Origin: Bacillota bacterium
Lineage (GTDB): Bacteria > Bacillota > Clostridia > Christensenellales > Aristaeellaceae
Direction of reading: 5' to 3'
NCBI GenBank assembly: GCA_023416585.1
Contig: JAEZHM010000112.1
Location: 124,001 to 188,000 of the forward strand
Length of the DNA: 64,000 nt
Shown here: piece by piece, positions 49,540-58,314 of the stretch
Numbering within the stretch: the stretch's first letter is position 1
Layout of the letters: every line of letters starts with the position of its first letter
The notes under the pieces: generated by a model
What the model was told of the DNA's origin: nothing
Seen by the model: the letters and a program-made list of their open reading frames with translations, nothing else
Database searches by the model: none
Position numbers and translations under genes: made by a program

Positions 49540-50553
49540 TCATTTCGTGATTGTTCCGTCCTCGTCCCACAGATCATGCCAGTCGCGGGCGCCCTCCCAG
49601 AGGAAGACCTGGCCTTTAATCAGCCGGCAGTTCTTGTCGGCGGCTTTGAGCACGGCCATCTCTTCCTCCCGCAGGGGATCATCGATGGTGCATTTCAGAT
49701 TGGAGATATATTGACTTTCATGAACGGAGAAGGGGATGGGTATCTGCCCATGCTGAACGGCCCACTTCAAGCATACAACTGCGGGATGGACGCAATGATT
49801 TTTCGCGATTTCCATTAGCTCCGGTACCTGGATATCTGTGATGTCATCGGCAACGGTATCACGATCCGGGCGGCTGGGGCTGCCGATGGGGCAGAAACCG
49901 ATGGGCTGGATGCCTTGACTTAGAACATAATCAAACAGTTCAGGCTGTTGGAAGCAGGGGTGCAATTCCATTTCGATCAACGTGGGCTTCACGCGGCAAA
50001 GGGGCAGAACTGCCGTAAGCTTTGGAATGGTCATGTTGCTCATGCCAAGATTCCGGACAAGGCCAATTTCGTACAGGTGCTCCATCTGGCGCCAGGCGCC
50101 CATGAATTCATCCACGGAAAAAGGTTTACTGTCGGGATTGCGGCTATCGCCTAAGCAGAAGGGTGCATGATAGTTGGGGAAGGGCCAGTGGACATAGAAC
50201 GCGTCGAGATAATCCAACTGAAGGTCGCGAAGCGACTTTGCACAGGAAAGCAGCACATTGCCCTTTCCGTGCATATCGTTCCATACCTTGGATGCAATAA
50301 AGACCTCTTCCCGCCTGACCGCGCCTTCCTGAAAGGCCTTGGCAAAAACATTGCCAATCAAGTCTTCATTGCCATAGATGGCGGCACAGTCAAACATGCG
50401 GTAACCGCAGCGTATGGCGCCGCCCACCGCTTCAGACACTTGTTCGGGTGTATACCGGTCACTGCCGAACGTGCCCATGCCGATGCAGGGAATCATTTCA
50501 CCTGTCGATAGCCTTCGCTTGGGTACAAAGCCCGGATCGATGAATTCAGCCAT
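49540..50553 (-). CDS. Aldo/keto reductase (sugar operon)
   Basis: This 337-residue NADPH-linked reductase has Asp55, Tyr60, Lys89 and His122 as the catalytic tetrad (MFDCAAIYGNED, ASKVWND, FYVHWPFP). It also has the coenzyme site near IPIPFSVHESQYISN. It belongs to a group often found in polyol and ketose pathways. ATG 50553 follows AAGGAAGGGG; the upstream extension to 50577 lacks a site. It is the last clear gene of the aldolase-kinase-dehydrogenase operon. Reaction direction and substrate are unknown. Confidence 0.88.
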   Translation of the reverse strand: MAEFIDPGFVPKRRLSTGEMIPCIGMGTFGSDRYTPEQVSEAVGGAIRCGYRMFDCAAIYGNEDLIGNVFAKAFQEGAVRREEVFIASKVWNDMHGKGNVLLSCAKSLRDLQLDYLDAFYVHWPFPNYHAPFCLGDSRNPDSKPFSVDEFMGAWRQMEHLYEIGLVRNLGMSNMTIPKLTAVLPLCRVKPTLIEMELHPCFQQPELFDYVLSQGIQPIGFCPIGSPSRPDRDTVADDITDIQVPELMEIAKNHCVHPAVVCLKWAVQHGQIPIPFSVHESQYISNLKCTIDDPLREEEMAVLKAADKNCRLIKGQVFLWEGARDWHDLWDEDGTITK

Positions 50554-50631
50554 ACTGCCCCTTCCTTTACTATCCATTTCTGAACGCTGCCTCTTCCGGC
50601 AAGCTCTTTCATTCAGCCTGCAAATCAGCCA

Positions 50632-51678
50632 TCAATCATTTGTCAGCATGATCTTGCCGTGTACCTGGGACGGATCCTTGTACAAGGCGAAAGCTTCCGC
50701 CACACGGCTCAACGGATATTTTTTGAAAATAAAACCGTTGTCAAATTTCAGTTCACCCGTCTTGAAATAGTGGGCGGTCAAATCCCATTCACGCCCGGGG
50801 AAGGGCGCCGAATAGCTCATCCAGCTGCCGGTCAAATGAAATTCCTTGCGATTCATGTTCTCCCACTGCTGCGGTGTGAAGGCCAGGTCTGTATGCGGCG
50901 TGCCTATAAAACAAACGCGGGCTTTGTTGGCGGCCAGGTCAAAAGCCATGCGCATTGTTATTGGGCTGCCGGCAGTTTCAAACACGTTGTTGAAACCCTG
51001 GTTATTCGTCAGTTCTTTGGCTTTTTCCATAAAACCGTTTTGATGCGTGTTGATCACAATATCCGCGCCCATGCGTTTAGCCAGCTCAAGTCGGCCATTA
51101 TCAATATCAAAAGCTACAATCTTTTTTGCTCCGAAGATTTTCGCCCACTGCAAGGTGAATATGCCGATAGTGCCACAGCCTAAGATCGCCACGGTTTCGC
51201 CGCCCCTGTAATCCGCCTGTAAAAGGCCATGGACCGCTACTGTAGAAGGCTCAAACATGGCGGCCTGTTCATAAGGAATGTTCGGGTCGTACTTCACGGC
51301 GTTTTGGGCGGGGATCACCACATATTCGGCAAAGCTGCCCTGCTGGCGGCTGCCGATGAAGCTATAATGCTTGCACAGCGCATAATTTCCCTGCTGGCAA
51401 TCGCCGCATAGCATGCAGGGCACAAGCGGCGCCCCGCTCACCGTATCGCCGGCTAATAGCCCTGTTACGCCTTCACCCACTTCTGCCACGTCACCGCTGA
51501 ACTCATGCCCCAAAACTACAGGATAAAAGTGCGCGCCGTGTTGCAAAACCCGGGGCACGTCGCTGCCGCAGATTCCCGTGGCACGTATCTTTACCTTCAC
51601 CGTACCCGGTTTCACCTGCGGCGTTTCCCAAGTGTCATAGCGGATGTCTTCATTGCCATACAGTACCGCGGCTTTCAT
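50632..51678 (-). CDS. Zinc-dependent polyol dehydrogenase, GatD-like
   Basis: This 348-residue medium-chain dehydrogenase has catalytic zinc ligands Cys37, His58 and Glu59 and structural zinc Cys88, 91, 94 and 102. The NAD motif is GCGTIGIFTLQ. It is closely similar to galactitol-1-phosphate 5-dehydrogenase (ICGSDVPRVLQHGAHFYPVV, LTGSWMSYS.PFPG-type blocks). It probably oxidises a polyol or polyol phosphate to a ketose (phosphate). It sits between the FGGY kinase and the aldo/keto reductase in the same operon. ATG 51678 follows AAAGAAGG. Confidence 0.88.
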   Translation of the reverse strand: MKAAVLYGNEDIRYDTWETPQVKPGTVKVKIRATGICGSDVPRVLQHGAHFYPVVLGHEFSGDVAEVGEGVTGLLAGDTVSGAPLVPCMLCGDCQQGNYALCKHYSFIGSRQQGSFAEYVVIPAQNAVKYDPNIPYEQAAMFEPSTVAVHGLLQADYRGGETVAILGCGTIGIFTLQWAKIFGAKKIVAFDIDNGRLELAKRMGADIVINTHQNGFMEKAKELTNNQGFNNVFETAGSPITMRMAFDLAANKARVCFIGTPHTDLAFTPQQWENMNRKEFHLTGSWMSYSAPFPGREWDLTAHYFKTGELKFDNGFIFKKYPLSRVAEAFALYKDPSQVHGKIMLTND

Positions 51679-51694
51679 AAAGTAACCTTCTTTC

Positions 51695-53176
51695 CTAACG
51701 TGTTTGCATCATGGGTTTCAGGCGGTCATACAATGCCCGGTACTTTTTGTATCCTTCCTCATAAACATCCTTAAAGCCTGCATTGGGCTCATGAACGCGC
51801 CTGACCGAAATGGTCTTTTTCACAGCCTCCTGGAAGCTTCCGTATACCCCTGTCCCACAGCCTGCCAGGATGGCCGCTCCCAGCGTCGTCGCCGTATCGC
51901 TTAGAGGAACCTCGATTTTCCTGCCTGTTACATCCGCCTTGATTTGTGTCCATACAAGGCTGTTGGCGCTGCCGCCCATGGCCCGCATCGACGTAACGGA
52001 AGCGCCTGCATCGGCTGCCGCTTCCAGGTTGTGCCTTAAGGCATACGCCACGCCTTCCATGCAAGCGCGTATCATATGCCCGCGTGTTTTGGCATAATCC
52101 AGCCCAAAGAATACGCCGGTTGCGTTGGGATTCCAGATGGGGCTGCGCTCGCCGGCCATGTAAGGCAGAAAGAGGATGCCATCGCTTCCGGCAGGCACAT
52201 TCCCGGCAAGGCTGCTCATTTCTTCAAAGGAAAGCTCCGGGCAAACCGTCTCCCGCAGCCACCTAAGCGATCCGCCGCCGCCCGTGGTGCCCCCCTGCAA
52301 AAGCCAGCGGCCGGGAACGACATGCAGACCCAGAATCAGCCTTGGATCAGCACCATACTTTTCCATGCATATGCTCATGCCCCCCGCCTGGCCCCCCTGC
52401 TCCTGGGTTTGGCCGTCATCAATGACACCGGCCCCCAGCGTGCCGCAGGCCGCATCCAGGCCGCCTGCCACCACAGGCGTGCCGGCGATAAGCCCTGTAA
52501 GTTTTGCCGCTTTTTCGCTTACCCCGCCCACGACCTGGTGGGATGGAAACAGAGGAGGCAGAAGACTGCTATTTACGCCAAGGCGGTTGCACATAGCTTC
52601 ATCCCAACGGCTATTCCGCATGTCAAAGCAATGGCAGCCATACCCCTGGGACAGGTCATGGGAAAGAACGCCTGTCAGACGGTAAACAATGAAACTGTTG
52701 GATTGTAAAATAGCGCTTGCCCTGTTGTACACATCGGGCAGGTTTTCCTTATACCAAAGGATTTTGGGAAGCGTGTAGCTAGGCTGCAGCGGATTTCCGC
52801 AAAGGGCGAAAAGCTCATTTTCAGGGATTTCACGCTTCAATTTATCACAGATATCTTTTGCCCTTGTATCCGTCCAAATGGGATTGGGACAGAGCACACG
52901 GCCCGTTTTGTCCAGGGCGATGGCCGACCAGCTTTGCCCGTCCACACCGATGCCGGCAATTTGATTGGGGTCCAGGCCGCTTGTATCCAAAACATCGCGT
53001 ATAGCCTTTACAGCGGTTTCCCACCATTCATCGGGTTCCTGTTCCGCCCATCCGGCGCTAGGATACTGAACGGCATATTTTCCAGTAGCCTGGGCGATGG
53101 CTGTGCCGTTTTCCTGAAATAGCGCGGCTTTTAACGCAGATGTGCCGATATCAATCCCCAGCAAGTATGTGCCCAT
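51695..53176 (-). CDS. FGGY family carbohydrate kinase (xylulokinase-like)
   Basis: This 493-residue kinase has the ATP-binding N-terminal motif GIDIGTSALKA, the VDGQSWSAIALD loop, and GLDAACGTLGAG near the catalytic Asp. It belongs to the xylulokinase/ribulokinase-like FGGY family. It phosphorylates a free ketose or polyol, not a sugar phosphate, which differs from the classical GatZ/LacC step in tagatose use. ATG 53176 follows GAGGTGC; the next upstream ATG at 53179 is too close to that site. It lies 8 bp after the aldolase gene and 16 bp before the dehydrogenase gene. Confidence 0.88.
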   Translation of the reverse strand: MGTYLLGIDIGTSALKAALFQENGTAIAQATGKYAVQYPSAGWAEQEPDEWWETAVKAIRDVLDTSGLDPNQIAGIGVDGQSWSAIALDKTGRVLCPNPIWTDTRAKDICDKLKREIPENELFALCGNPLQPSYTLPKILWYKENLPDVYNRASAILQSNSFIVYRLTGVLSHDLSQGYGCHCFDMRNSRWDEAMCNRLGVNSSLLPPLFPSHQVVGGVSEKAAKLTGLIAGTPVVAGGLDAACGTLGAGVIDDGQTQEQGGQAGGMSICMEKYGADPRLILGLHVVPGRWLLQGGTTGGGGSLRWLRETVCPELSFEEMSSLAGNVPAGSDGILFLPYMAGERSPIWNPNATGVFFGLDYAKTRGHMIRACMEGVAYALRHNLEAAADAGASVTSMRAMGGSANSLVWTQIKADVTGRKIEVPLSDTATTLGAAILAGCGTGVYGSFQEAVKKTISVRRVHEPNAGFKDVYEEGYKKYRALYDRLKPMMQTR

Positions 53177-53184
53177 CATGCACC

Positions 53185-54024
53185 TCACGCTTTGCCGGCG
53201 CTTTTCAATAATTGGATCCTGTCGCACACCAGCACCCTGACGGCCTCCCTGCCGCCGGATAAGTATTTCTTGGGATCAAAGTCATCTGGCTTTTCAGCCA
53301 TTACCTTTTTTACACCTTCGGTAAACGCAATGCGAAGCTCTGTGGCGTAGTTCACCTTGCAGATGCCAAGCGCTATGCAGGCGCTGACCTGGTCGAATGG
53401 CACGCCGCTTGTGCCGTGCAGCACCAGCGGAATAGAAACGTCGCGCCTGATCTCGCTTAAGCGGTTAAGGTCCAGCTTCGGTATGCCCTTGTAGATGCCA
53501 TGCGCCGTACCGATGGCCACAGCAAAGCTTGTTATTCCGGTACGCTTTGCAAAATCGGCAGCCTGCTCGGGATCGGTATACTGCGCCTGTGCCTCATGCC
53601 CATCCTCTTTTCCGCCCACGGTACCCAACTCCGCCTCCACAGGCAGTTCTCCGGCCATCTCCACCACACGCCTCGTAAGCGCCACATTATCTTCATAAGG
53701 AAGAAGAGATCCGTCGATCATCAGAGATGTGTACCCTTCCCGCTTGCACTCCTCCGCCAGTTCATAGCTGTTTCCATGGTCCAGATGCAGCGCCACAGGC
53801 ACCTTTGCTGTAGCGGCCAATTTTCCTATCATGCCCGAGAAGCATGTGGGCGGTGCGTATTTCAGCGTTCCTGCCGTGGTTTGCACGATCACGGGAGCAT
53901 TCATCTCCTCAGCAGCCAGAATGATCGCCTGCACCATTTCCATATTTTCGGCATTGAAAGCGCCAATGGCATAACCGCCCTTCTGGGCATCCAGCAAAAG
54001 CTGGCGCGTTGTAACAAGCGGCAT
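53185..54024 (-). CDS. Class II aldolase, GatY/KbaY/FbaA type
   Basis: This 279-residue zinc-dependent ketose-bisphosphate aldolase has HLDHGNSYE (catalytic Asp82, zinc His83), AELGTVGGKEDG, GTAHGIYKG and VLHGTSG. These are typical of tagatose-bisphosphate and fructose-bisphosphate aldolases. It cleaves a ketose (bis)phosphate to DHAP and an aldehyde. It is first in the operon aldolase-kinase-dehydrogenase-aldo/keto reductase, with a promoter directly upstream. ATG 54024 follows ATGGAGGA. Substrate assignment is inference from the operon. Confidence 0.9.
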   Translation of the reverse strand: MPLVTTRQLLLDAQKGGYAIGAFNAENMEMVQAIILAAEEMNAPVIVQTTAGTLKYAPPTCFSGMIGKLAATAKVPVALHLDHGNSYELAEECKREGYTSLMIDGSLLPYEDNVALTRRVVEMAGELPVEAELGTVGGKEDGHEAQAQYTDPEQAADFAKRTGITSFAVAIGTAHGIYKGIPKLDLNRLSEIRRDVSIPLVLHGTSGVPFDQVSACIALGICKVNYATELRIAFTEGVKKVMAEKPDDFDPKKYLSGGREAVRVLVCDRIQLLKSAGKA

Positions 54025-54055
54025 GATTAATCCTCCATTCGTATCGGTTTTATTG

Positions 54056-54084
54056 ATTATATACTTTTCCCTTCCAATTTGCCA
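54056..54084 (-). promoter_or_regulatory. Promoter of the aldolase operon
   Basis: On the minus strand, TGGCAA (54084-54079, weak -35) and a perfect TATAAT (54061-54056) have a 17-bp spacer. Transcription would start about 25 bases before the ATG at 54024. Confidence 0.6.
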
Positions 54085-54187
54085 GGGGATAGAAACCATT
54101 CAAGCCCAAAGCCATACTGTCGGCACTGGCATACCGGAACAAGGGAATACCCTCATTGCCTTCATGCATGCATTGTGTTTCCAAACA

Positions 54188-54217
54188 AAAGGAGTTGCCA
54201 CAACTGGCAACTCCTTT
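54188..54217 (-). terminator. Terminator of the oligopeptide ABC operon
   Basis: A perfect 13-bp stem (54188-54200 with 54205-54217; arms AAAGGAGTTGCCA and TGGCAACTCCTTT) is followed on the minus strand by TTTTG. It ends the ABC importer transcript. Confidence 0.85.
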
Positions 54218-54287
54218 CTTATCAGCTTATGTCCCTTCTTTTGCCATAGTGACAGAATACAAATCTGATGAGGGTTCAGACATAGCA

Positions 54288-55169
54288 TTATCGTATATTC
54301 CGTGGGTCCACTGCGTCGCGCAGCGCGTCGCCTACAAAGTTGATGGCAAGCACCAATAGGATGATCAGTATCCCCGGCGGCATCCAAAGCCAGGGCTTGG
54401 TGGTCAAAACGGTAATGGATTGGGCACCGTTGAGCATGTTGCCAAGGCTGGCAGTGGGCGGTTGAACGCCCATGCCAAGAAAGCTCAGCGCCGCCTCATC
54501 CAGTATGGAGATGGCTACCACGGAGGTGGCGTATACCAGAATGGGTGCGACGGTGTTGGGCAGAATCTCGGAAAACAAGATATGGCGGGTTGGCATGCCT
54601 GCCACCTTGTTTGCTTTGACGAAAGTGGTCTCCCTAAGAGACAAAACGTTCCCCCGGACCAATCGCGCCACGCCCGGCCAGTCCACAAACCCCAGGATCA
54701 AAATGATATTATTCAGCCCCGGCTGGAAGATGGACGCCGCCACCAGCACCAAAAGGATATAAGGGAAGGACATTACCATATCCGTAAAGCGCATGATGAC
54801 CATATCGGTTATGCCGCCAAAGTAGCCAGACACTAACCCCAGCACCACGCCGATAGCTGTGGCGATGGCGGTGGAAGCAAAGCCCACCAGCAGGGAAACG
54901 CGGGTGGCATACAAGAGCCTTGTCAAAACATCTCGTCCCACCTGGTCGGTGCCCAAGAGAAACTTGCTGGAAGGCGGTGCTGAAAACTTGCCGGCAATCT
55001 TGTTGGGTCCGTAGGGGCTGATTACAGGCGCCAGAAGCGCCAATGCAATCAGTGCTGTCAAAAAGAAAAGGCTTATTACCGCCGGCCGGTGGCGTAGAAA
55101 CCTGCGGCCGATGGTTTGAAGATAGCTTTGGTTTCCTAGGTCTTTTTTGTGGGAGGTCTTTTTTGCCAT
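54288..55169 (-). CDS. Oligopeptide/dipeptide ABC transporter permease (DppC type)
   Basis: This 293-residue permease has an N-terminal cytoplasmic stretch and six membrane helices, with the OppC_N and BPD_transp_1 layout. The motif GPNKIAGKFSAPPSSKFLLG comes just after the first helix, and the EAA loop is MPTRHILFSEILPNT. ATG 55169 follows GGAGGCGG; an in-frame extension to 55217 overlaps the partner gene. It pairs with the DppB-type permease, forming the channel. Last gene of the five-gene operon. Confidence 0.92.
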   Translation of the reverse strand: MAKKTSHKKDLGNQSYLQTIGRRFLRHRPAVISLFFLTALIALALLAPVISPYGPNKIAGKFSAPPSSKFLLGTDQVGRDVLTRLLYATRVSLLVGFASTAIATAIGVVLGLVSGYFGGITDMVIMRFTDMVMSFPYILLVLVAASIFQPGLNNIILILGFVDWPGVARLVRGNVLSLRETTFVKANKVAGMPTRHILFSEILPNTVAPILVYATSVVAISILDEAALSFLGMGVQPPTASLGNMLNGAQSITVLTTKPWLWMPPGILIILLVLAINFVGDALRDAVDPRNIR

Positions 55170-55182
55170 GATGCCGCCTCCT

Positions 55183-56130
55183 TCACTTAAGCTGGATGGT
55201 GGGGTCCACCACGGCATAGAGGATATCGGTTATCAGGTTCCCGGCCAGCACGATGACGGCGGAAAGCAGGCTGACGCCCATGATCACGGGATAATCCCTG
55301 TTCATGATGGCCGTCATGGTGAGCAGGCCCAGGCCTGGCCAGGAGAACACCTGTTCCACGATCACCGCGCCGCCGATGAGCATGGGTATCTCCATGCCGA
55401 TGACAGTAATGATGGGTAAAAGCGCATTGCGCATAGCGTGCTTGTTGATGACAAGAAATTTCCCAATACCCTTGGCTCTCGCGGTGCGCAGATAATCCTG
55501 CTTAAGTATTTCCAGCACGCTGGAGCGGATGTAACGGATGTTGCTGCCCGCCAGCGAGGCGGACAGCACAATTACCGGCATGATCATATGCTTGATCACA
55601 TCCAGCGCATCCCCGCCAGTTCCCAGCGTGGTCATGCCGCCGGAGGGCAGCCAGCCCAGCTTGACGGTGAAAAGGTAGACCAGGATCAGGGAAAGAAAGA
55701 AGCTGGGAACGCTGGTGCCAAGAAAAGAAAACGTGACGGCGGCATAGTCGCCCCTGGTATACTGATGGGTGGCGCTGTATATCCCCATGGGTATGGCGGC
55801 CAGAAAGCCCAGCAGCATGGACACGCCCATCAGCAAAAGCGTGGGCCCCAGGTTGGCGGCGATCATGCCGTACACCGGCAGGTAAGTTTTGATGGAGTAG
55901 CCCCAGTTGCCCTTCAATAATTGGGTAAGCCATGTGAAATATTGGATGTGCACGGGCTGATTGAGCCCCAGCTGGATGGCCTTTGCTTCCACAGCAGCCT
56001 GGGAGATCCTTGGCCCCTGCATCATGGAAAGGGGGCTGCCCGCCAGGCTCATGATGATGTAGTCCAGCAGCGTGATGCCGATCAATATTGGGATGGCGAT
56101 CAAAATCCGCTTGATGATATAGCGCATCAT
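55183..56130 (-). CDS. Oligopeptide/dipeptide ABC transporter permease (DppB type)
   Basis: This 315-residue permease begins MMRYIIKRILIAIPILIGIT, typical of DppB/OppB. It has six membrane helices and the EAA-type loop INKHAMRNALLPIITVIG. ATG 56130 overlaps the upstream ATPase stop (ATGA). It imports peptides or similar compounds (for example, nickel or sugars in some relatives) together with the two ATPases and the binding protein; substrate is not fixed by sequence. Confidence 0.92.
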   Translation of the reverse strand: MMRYIIKRILIAIPILIGITLLDYIIMSLAGSPLSMMQGPRISQAAVEAKAIQLGLNQPVHIQYFTWLTQLLKGNWGYSIKTYLPVYGMIAANLGPTLLLMGVSMLLGFLAAIPMGIYSATHQYTRGDYAAVTFSFLGTSVPSFFLSLILVYLFTVKLGWLPSGGMTTLGTGGDALDVIKHMIMPVIVLSASLAGSNIRYIRSSVLEILKQDYLRTARAKGIGKFLVINKHAMRNALLPIITVIGMEIPMLIGGAVIVEQVFSWPGLGLLTMTAIMNRDYPVIMGVSLLSAVIVLAGNLITDILYAVVDPTIQLK

Positions 56131-57149
56131 ACGGCAAGCTCCCCCTTTTTCTTGTCCAGCGCTTCCGCCAGGTGGCAGGCGGCTGTATGATCGCCGGGAA
56201 AGCCAGAATGATGTTTAAGCTGCGGCTCCTTCTCCCTGCAAAGAGCCGTGGCATAAGGGCACCGGGGATGGAAGCGGCAGCCGGAAGGCGGCTTTATGGC
56301 GGAGGGGATCTCACCGGACAGCACCACGCGCTGGCGGTCCCGCTCCTTTGGGTCCGGCACTGGCGCCGCGTCGCACAGCGCTTTGGTGTAGGGGTGTGCG
56401 GGATGGGAAAAAATCTCCTTGGCCGGGGCGATCTCCACGATCTTACCCAGGTACATTACTGCAATGCGGTCGCTTACATAGTTCACCGCTGCCAACCCGT
56501 GGCCGATGAACAGATAGGTAAGAGAAAGCTCCTTTTGCAGGTCCTTGAGCAGGTTCAGTATCTGGGCCTGGATGGATACGTCCAGCGCTGAAACCGGCTC
56601 GTCGCACACGATCAGCGTAGGTTTCAGCGACAGCGCCCTGGCGATGCCGATGCGCTGGCGCTGGCCGCCGGAAAATTCGTGGGGATACCGGCTGCGGGCG
56701 GAAGATGGCAGGCCTACCAGTTCAAGCAGGCGGTCCACTTCCTTTTTGACTGTTTGTTTGTCAAAAAGGCGGTGGTAGAGCATGGGCGTGGCCAGAATAT
56801 CGCCTATGTGCTTGCGGGGGTTCAGGGAAGAAAAGGAGTCCTGAAATATCATCTGAAGCCGGGTTCTTAGTGATCTGTCTTTATTCATCCATTGGGACAA
56901 AGGCTTGCCGTTTAAAAGAATCTCCCCGGCGGTGGGAGTTTCCAGCCCTACAGCCAGAAAGCCTACGGTAGATTTGCCGCAGCCGGATTCGCCTACCAAT
57001 CCCAGTGTCTCCCCTTTGTATAGAGAAAAATCCACGCCGTCCACCGCCATAATCCTGCCCACGGTATGGGGGATGATGCCCTGGCGAATGGGGTAATGTT
57101 TCACAAGGCCCTTTACCTCAAGGAGGGCGGGCTTTTCATTTTCCGTCAA
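56127..57149 (-). CDS. Oligopeptide ABC transporter ATPase (OppF type)
   Basis: This 340-residue ATPase has Walker A GESGCGKST, signature FSGGQRQRIG and Walker B LIVCDEPVSALD. The C-terminal oligopeptide_ABC domain has cysteines in SGCRFHPRCPYATALCREKEP; these may bind an iron-sulfur cluster, as seen in DppD/F-like proteins. It starts with TTG at 57149 behind GGGAGG. The start lies 14 bases inside the OppD-type gene in another frame, so the two are coupled. Alternative upstream in-frame starts are within the OppD gene and unlikely. Confidence 0.9.
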   Translation of the reverse strand: MTENEKPALLEVKGLVKHYPIRQGIIPHTVGRIMAVDGVDFSLYKGETLGLVGESGCGKSTVGFLAVGLETPTAGEILLNGKPLSQWMNKDRSLRTRLQMIFQDSFSSLNPRKHIGDILATPMLYHRLFDKQTVKKEVDRLLELVGLPSSARSRYPHEFSGGQRQRIGIARALSLKPTLIVCDEPVSALDVSIQAQILNLLKDLQKELSLTYLFIGHGLAAVNYVSDRIAVMYLGKIVEIAPAKEIFSHPAHPYTKALCDAAPVPDPKERDRQRVVLSGEIPSAIKPPSGCRFHPRCPYATALCREKEPQLKHHSGFPGDHTAACHLAEALDKKKGELAV

Positions 57150-58152
57150 TATCGCTATGCCTCCCTTCCCCGGCTGCAGCCGCGTCTTGAGCGGCAATCC
57201 AGCAGCGGACAAAGCAGTTTGAAGATACAGGCTGCAAGGCTTGAGCCATGTGCTCGCAGGCCGGCTTTGCCATATCGCAGCGGTTATAAAAACGGCAGCC
57301 CACCAAACCCTCATACCTCTCCGGCACCGTGCCGTGAATGGAGCTTAAGCGCCTGTCCGCCCCGTCCCTTATGCTGGGCACGGAGTGGAGCAGCGCTTTT
57401 GTGTAAGGATGACCTGGGGTCTGGAACAGGGAGGCGGCATCCGCCTCTTCCACCACTTGGCCGGCATACATGACAAGCACCCGGTCTGCCATTTCCGCCA
57501 CCAAACCCATGTCGTGGGTGATCAAAAGAATGGACATATGGTATTCCTGTTGAAGCGATTTGAGCAGCGCCATGATCTGGGCCTGGATGGTGACATCCAG
57601 CGCCGTGGTTGGCTCGTCCGCGATGAGGAGCTTCGGGTTGCAGCAAAGAGCCATAGCGATCATCACCCGCTGGCGCATGCCGCCCGACAGCGTATGGGGG
57701 TACTTTTTCATGACCTTCGCGGGGTCGGAAAGACCTACCTTGTAAAGCAGTGCCGCCGCCTGGTCCGCGGCTTCCCGATGGGTAAGATGCGTATGGGCGC
57801 GGATGGCCTCCGAAAGCTGGTTGCCGATGGTGAACACAGGATTTAAGGATGTCATGGCGTCCTGAAAGATCATGGTAATCTCGCTGCCGCGAACGGTGTC
57901 CAGTTGCTCCTGGGAAAGGGAAAGCAGGTCTTGCCCCTCAAAGAGTGCCTGGCCGCCCGTCACATGTCCGTTTTCACCCAGTAAGCCCATGATGGACAGT
58001 GCAGTTATGCTTTTCCCGCAGCCGGATTCACCAACTATGCACACGGTCTCCCCGGTGTCCACATGAAAGCCCACGCCGTCCACGAAGGTGCTTTCACCAA
58101 AGTCGCCGGTAAAGGCTATTTTCAGATCTTTTACCTCAAGTAAATGCGCCAT
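57136..58152 (-). CDS. Oligopeptide ABC transporter ATPase (OppD type)
   Basis: This 338-residue ATPase has Walker A GESGCGKSI, signature LSGGMRQRVM and Walker B LIADEPTTALD. Its C-terminal GCRFYNRCDMAKPACEH cysteines match the OppD/DppD domain. ATG 58152 follows GGGAGCAGCC; the in-frame stretch to 58218 lacks a ribosome site. It is second in the operon after the binding protein and overlaps the OppF-type gene by 14 bases. Confidence 0.92.
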   Translation of the reverse strand: MAHLLEVKDLKIAFTGDFGESTFVDGVGFHVDTGETVCIVGESGCGKSITALSIMGLLGENGHVTGGQALFEGQDLLSLSQEQLDTVRGSEITMIFQDAMTSLNPVFTIGNQLSEAIRAHTHLTHREAADQAAALLYKVGLSDPAKVMKKYPHTLSGGMRQRVMIAMALCCNPKLLIADEPTTALDVTIQAQIMALLKSLQQEYHMSILLITHDMGLVAEMADRVLVMYAGQVVEEADAASLFQTPGHPYTKALLHSVPSIRDGADRRLSSIHGTVPERYEGLVGCRFYNRCDMAKPACEHMAQALQPVSSNCFVRCWIAAQDAAAAGEGRHSDIDGK

Positions 58153-58314
58153 AGGCTGCTCCCATAAATACAGCACGCGGGGCTGCCGCGTTAACCGCAT
58201 CATTGCATGATCATTCATAGTGAAGGCATCAAAGGGCTTGCCCTCACATTGAATCCATTATACAAAATATGCGCTTATTGCAACAGCCCCTGGCTGTATG
58301 AAATTAATGACTAT

